DNA from: Bacillus sp. T33-2
GTDB lineage: Bacteria; Bacillota; Bacilli; Bacillales; Cytobacillaceae
Length of the DNA stretch: 64,000 nucleotides
Direction: 5' to 3'
Assembly: GCF_002860205.1 (NCBI RefSeq)
Contig: NZ_PGVB01000007.1
Location: forward strand, 62,001 to 126,000
In this document: positions 61,245 through 64,000 of the stretch, piece by piece
Layout of the letters: each line of letters begins with the position of its first letter
How positions within the stretch are numbered: the stretch's first letter is position 1
Program-made: the position numbers and the translations under genes
Notes under the pieces: model-generated
Databases searched by the model: none
Told to the model about the DNA's origin: nothing
What the model saw: the letters and a program-made list of their open reading frames with translations, nothing else

Positions 61245-62030
61245 TCATGCAGTTTCTGGCGTAATTTCTTTTAGTTTTTTCCAAACGTAATATCTTTTAT
61301 CTATAAATTCTTTTACAGTGCGCGCTTCTGCTGGAATTGGACGTGGCCGTGGGATATTTACATCAACAATTTCTATAATTCGCCCTGGGTGAGGTGCCAA
61401 AATTATAACTCTATCAGCTAAATATACGGCTTCATCTAGATCATGAGTTACAAAAATGATAGTTTTCTTGGTTTCTTCATGAATTCTTAAGACTTCCCCT
61501 TGTAAGGTTTCCTTTGTCTGTGCATCCAATGCACCAAAAGGTTCATCCATTAAAAGGATTTCAGGGTTTACAGCTAGTGCACGAGCTAATCCAACCCTTT
61601 GTTGCATACCACCTGATAATTGATTCGGATATTGACTTTTTGCACTTTCAAGTCCCACAAGTCTTAGATACTCCAGAGCAAGTTCTTTTCGTTTTTCCTT
61701 AGGTACAGATTTTAATTCCAAACTTAATTCAACATTTTCGACTGTTTTTAGCCATGGCATTAATCCAGGTTGTTGGAATACCATACCCACATCATGTCCA
61801 GAATCACTGAGTTTTTTGTCATTTATGAGTATTTCGCCGCTTGTTGAATTTGTTAAACCACTAATAATACGTAAAAGTGTTGTCTTCCCGCATCCACTGC
61901 CGCCAATGATTGCGATAACCTCTTGTTCTTTTACAGAAAAGTTGATATTCTTTAAAACCTGAACGGATTCACTTTTGCCTTTTTCGATAGGAAAGTATTT
62001 ATTGATATTATTAATAACAACTTTTCCCAC
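61245..62030 (-). CDS. ABC transporter ATPase, nitrate/sulfonate/taurine type
   Basis: A 261-residue ATP-binding subunit of the SsuB/TauB/NrtD kind: Walker A IIGGSGCGKTTLLRIISG, the Q-loop VFQQPGLMPWLKTVENV, the signature QLSGGMQQRVGLARALAVNP, Walker B ILLMDEPFGALDAQT and the H-loop FVTHDLDEAVYLADRV. GTG 62030 has AAAGGAG 8 nt upstream. It is the last gene of its operon and no permease or binding protein is in view; they may lie to the right of the window. The substrate class fits sulfonates, which agrees with the neighbouring cluster. Confidence 0.9.
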   Translation of the reverse strand: MGKVVINNINKYFPIEKGKSESVQVLKNINFSVKEQEVIAIIGGSGCGKTTLLRIISGLTNSTSGEILINDKKLSDSGHDVGMVFQQPGLMPWLKTVENVELSLELKSVPKEKRKELALEYLRLVGLESAKSQYPNQLSGGMQQRVGLARALAVNPEILLMDEPFGALDAQTKETLQGEVLRIHEETKKTIIFVTHDLDEAVYLADRVIILAPHPGRIIEIVDVNIPRPRPIPAEARTVKEFIDKRYYVWKKLKEITPETA

Positions 62031-62046
62031 TACATTCACTCCTTTA

Positions 62047-63240
62047 TCAATCTACTCTGATAATAACGGCATCAGCTTGCCCATAACCTCCACAAATAGC
62101 CGCTGCTCCATATCCACCGCCTAATCTTCTTAGTTCATATGCTAATGTCATAATTAATCGAGCACCGCTTGCTCCGGTTGGATGCCCCATTGCTACTGCA
62201 CCACCATTTACATTTGTAATGGAACGTAATTTAGTTAATAACCCGTTATCTCCGTCACTTAACACCTTTGTACTAACTAACGGCATAGCTGCAAATGCCT
62301 CATTGATTTCTATGCGTTTTAAATCCTTTAAAGAAATATTTGCTTTTTGTAGTGCTTTTTGGATTGCAATCCCAGGATAAATAACGGAAGCATTAGGGTC
62401 TCCAGATACATTTACATAGCTTAGGATTGTTCCAATAGAATGTAAATTTAATTCTTGTTGTTTTTTCTGAGACATAACAGTCAATACTGTGGCTCCATCA
62501 TTTAAACCCGGTGCATTACCAGCAGTAATAGTCGGGCTGTCATATACTGTTTTTAGATTTCTTAATTTATCATAGGAGGTATCAGGACGTGGTGATTCGT
62601 CCTTATTCACGATGATTGGTTCCCCTTTTCTTTGTGGTATTTCCACACTCATTAACTCATCTTTAAATTTGTTTGACTCAAACGCAGCAAAATATTTCAT
62701 ATGACTGCCAAGAGCCCATTCATCCTGTTGTTCACGATCCACACCATATTTTAAGGCTTCGTGCCCTGTTACGTACGCTACAGGTGTATTGGTAATGGGG
62801 TTTTTAATTTTTAATGGGTCTTCCGCAGTAATATCTCCTAACCTGCTTCCCCATCTAGCTTCTCTTAATAACAATGGTGTTTGACTCATAGATTCGATTC
62901 CACCTGCAAGCACTACGTCCGAATCACCCACCAGGATGTTTTTCATGGCTACTCCTACAGCAGTTATAGAAGAACAACAAGCACGATCAATTGTCATGGA
63001 TTTAGTGGTCTCAAGCAGGCCAGATTTGAAAAGCATTTGTCTGGCAGCAACCGAGGTGGCTCCTGCCAGCATGGCTGATCCCATAATTACTTCATCGACT
63101 GAATCAGCCTCCATTTTTGTTCTTCTCATCGTTTCCTTTATGACCATAGATCCAAGAGTTACAGATGAGAAATTTTTTAAATTTCCCCCAAGTTTTCCAA
63201 AAGGTGTCCTAACCCCATCAATAAGAACAATATTTTCCAC
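62047..63240 (-). CDS. Thiolase (acetyl-CoA acetyltransferase family)
   Basis: A 397-residue thiolase: IDRACCSSITAVGVAMKNI carries the nucleophilic cysteine, RIEINEAFAAMPLV the NEAFA motif, NVNGGAVAMGHPTGASGARL the catalytic histidine and AAICGGYGQADAVIIRVD the C-terminal cysteine motif. The variant active-site segments are unlike standard PhaA/FadA, so its substrate may be unusual. GTG 63240 follows TGGAGGGGTAGAA. It lies between the CoA-transferase and ABC ATPase genes. Confidence 0.92.
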   Translation of the reverse strand: MENIVLIDGVRTPFGKLGGNLKNFSSVTLGSMVIKETMRRTKMEADSVDEVIMGSAMLAGATSVAARQMLFKSGLLETTKSMTIDRACCSSITAVGVAMKNILVGDSDVVLAGGIESMSQTPLLLREARWGSRLGDITAEDPLKIKNPITNTPVAYVTGHEALKYGVDREQQDEWALGSHMKYFAAFESNKFKDELMSVEIPQRKGEPIIVNKDESPRPDTSYDKLRNLKTVYDSPTITAGNAPGLNDGATVLTVMSQKKQQELNLHSIGTILSYVNVSGDPNASVIYPGIAIQKALQKANISLKDLKRIEINEAFAAMPLVSTKVLSDGDNGLLTKLRSITNVNGGAVAMGHPTGASGARLIMTLAYELRRLGGGYGAAAICGGYGQADAVIIRVD

Positions 63241-63259
63241 TTCTACCCCTCCAACTAAC

Positions 63260-64000
63260 TTATTTAGTTGTCGTAAATGTTTTTTGACTTTGAATGACCT
63301 TATTTTTATAGAGATCGGAAATTTTTTCATCATCATACTTTAAAACATCTCTTAGGATCTTTTCAGTATGCTCACCTAATCGTGGTGCTGAGTTAGTAGG
63401 AACACTTTCTGCTTTAGATAGGCTTAATGGGGTTCTCGCCAGCACAAGATTACCAGCAACAGGATCTTTCACATCGATTAACATATTCCTAGTTTTTAAC
63501 TGTGGACAATTGATTAAATCTTCACTTGTTTGGATCGGACCGACTGGTACTCCTTGATTATTAAAGATGGAAACAATCTCATCTCGTGTACGGCCAATTA
63601 TCCAATTTTCCACTAATGGATTTAGAAAATCCTTATTTGCAGCCCTGGCTGTACCTGTTTTTGTTTTAGGATTATCAATTAAATCCTCTCTATTTATTGC
63701 CACACAAAAGCGTTTCCAAATCATATCGTTGGCTACAATTAATGCGACATAGCCATCATCTGCCGTTCTATAAACACCAGCGGGAGCTTGAAAATTTTCT
63801 TTCCCCCGCATAGCGACTTCACCTGTGAAGGAATAAAGCATGATTGCCCTCTCATTTAGGGAAACCATATTGTCATACATACTAGAATCGATAAATTGCC
63901 CTTCTCCGGTTCGTTCTCTCATGAATAAGGCGAGTAAGATTTGATTGACTGTTACAGTTCCCGTATATAGGTCTGCAAGCCCATAAAATCCCCACATGGG
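63260..64000 (-). CDS. CaiB/BaiF-family CoA-transferase (5' end outside window)
   Basis: The C-terminal 246 residues of a type III CoA-transferase: LALFMRERTGEGQFIDSSMY, NFQAPAGVYRTADDGYVALI, NQGVPVGPIQTSEDLINCPQ and PRLGEHTEKILRDVLKYDDE. The catalytic aspartate region lies beyond the right edge. It ends 19 nt before the thiolase start, so the two are in one operon. Together they suggest activation and thiolytic cleavage of a carboxylic acid whose identity is not visible here. Confidence 0.92.
   Translation of the reverse strand, partial: PMWGFYGLADLYTGTVTVNQILLALFMRERTGEGQFIDSSMYDNMVSLNERAIMLYSFTGEVAMRGKENFQAPAGVYRTADDGYVALIVANDMIWKRFCVAINREDLIDNPKTKTGTARAANKDFLNPLVENWIIGRTRDEIVSIFNNQGVPVGPIQTSEDLINCPQLKTRNMLIDVKDPVAGNLVLARTPLSLSKAESVPTNSAPRLGEHTEKILRDVLKYDDEKISDLYKNKVIQSQKTFTTTK

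Overview
The window looks like the chromosome of a low-to-moderate GC Bacillaceae bacterium (Bacillus, Mesobacillus or Cytobacillus type). The clues are strong AGGAGG-like ribosome binding sites with frequent GTG and TTG starts, a YfmQ-family protein, a class I preQ1 riboswitch in front of queCDE, many rho-independent terminators, and Bacillus-style DegV, Mqo, FdhD and MoaA proteins. The species cannot be fixed from the sequence alone. No rRNA, tRNA, CRISPR array, intact insertion sequence or prophage was seen.

Layout. Positions 1-5.7 kb hold a formate/molybdenum island: a truncated FdhF/YdeP-type molybdoenzyme, a DUF2294 protein and an OFA-family transporter on the minus strand, divergent from fdhD-moaA. 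Positions 6-9.6 kb carry a HAD phosphatase, an SBP56/methanethiol oxidase homologue, a polytopic membrane partner and a 52-bp tandem array. Positions 9.7-11.7 kb are the queuosine precursor operon queCDE. Positions 11.8-18.4 kb hold a GST-GNAT fusion, an AarF/UbiB kinase with a TetR regulator, and an esterase next to a Baeyer-Villiger monooxygenase. Positions 18.6-23 kb are a patchwork of small genes, including several very short ORFs with good ribosome binding sites and an ArsR gene whose transcript may be leaderless. Positions 23-33 kb hold a second molybdoenzyme, decayed genes (SDR, MerR, alpha/beta hydrolase), a luciferase-like oxidoreductase, acyl-CoA genes and a second 52-bp array. Positions 33-43 kb are mostly housekeeping or accessory genes: a DUF4145 protein, a VOC protein, a sirtuin, a formamidase and a cysteine desulfurase.

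The two most interesting parts are these. (a) A selenium layer. A HesB/IscA-like gene (43096-43407) and a YedF/TusA-like gene (48454-48699) each have one in-frame TGA exactly where the family has its functional cysteine. In both, a stem-loop suited to a bacterial SECIS follows at the right distance. The TGA-YedF gene is coupled to yedE, the selenium-associated membrane protein gene, and the pair lies between 211-bp direct repeats of a neighbouring gene's 3' end. A third frame, next to the cysteine desulfurase, has two in-frame TGAs. (b) A GntR-linked region at 52-61 kb. One operon encodes an SDH/FRD-like complex, a two-subunit class I fumarase-like hydratase and a TauE-type exporter. A second unit encodes SuyAB-like lyase subunits, and a ComC/malate-dehydrogenase-like gene follows. 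Both operon promoters carry nearly the same 19-bp inverted-repeat operator. The flavoprotein lacks two residues typical of true succinate dehydrogenases and fumarate reductases. I propose a C4-sulfonate route (for example sulfosuccinate to sulfofumarate to sulfomalate to oxaloacetate plus sulfite); this is inference. The right edge holds an ABC ATPase, a thiolase and a truncated CaiB/BaiF CoA-transferase.

Three unrelated-looking intergenic arrays all share a 52-bp period, about five turns of DNA helix, and an AAAA-TCGAG-like core.
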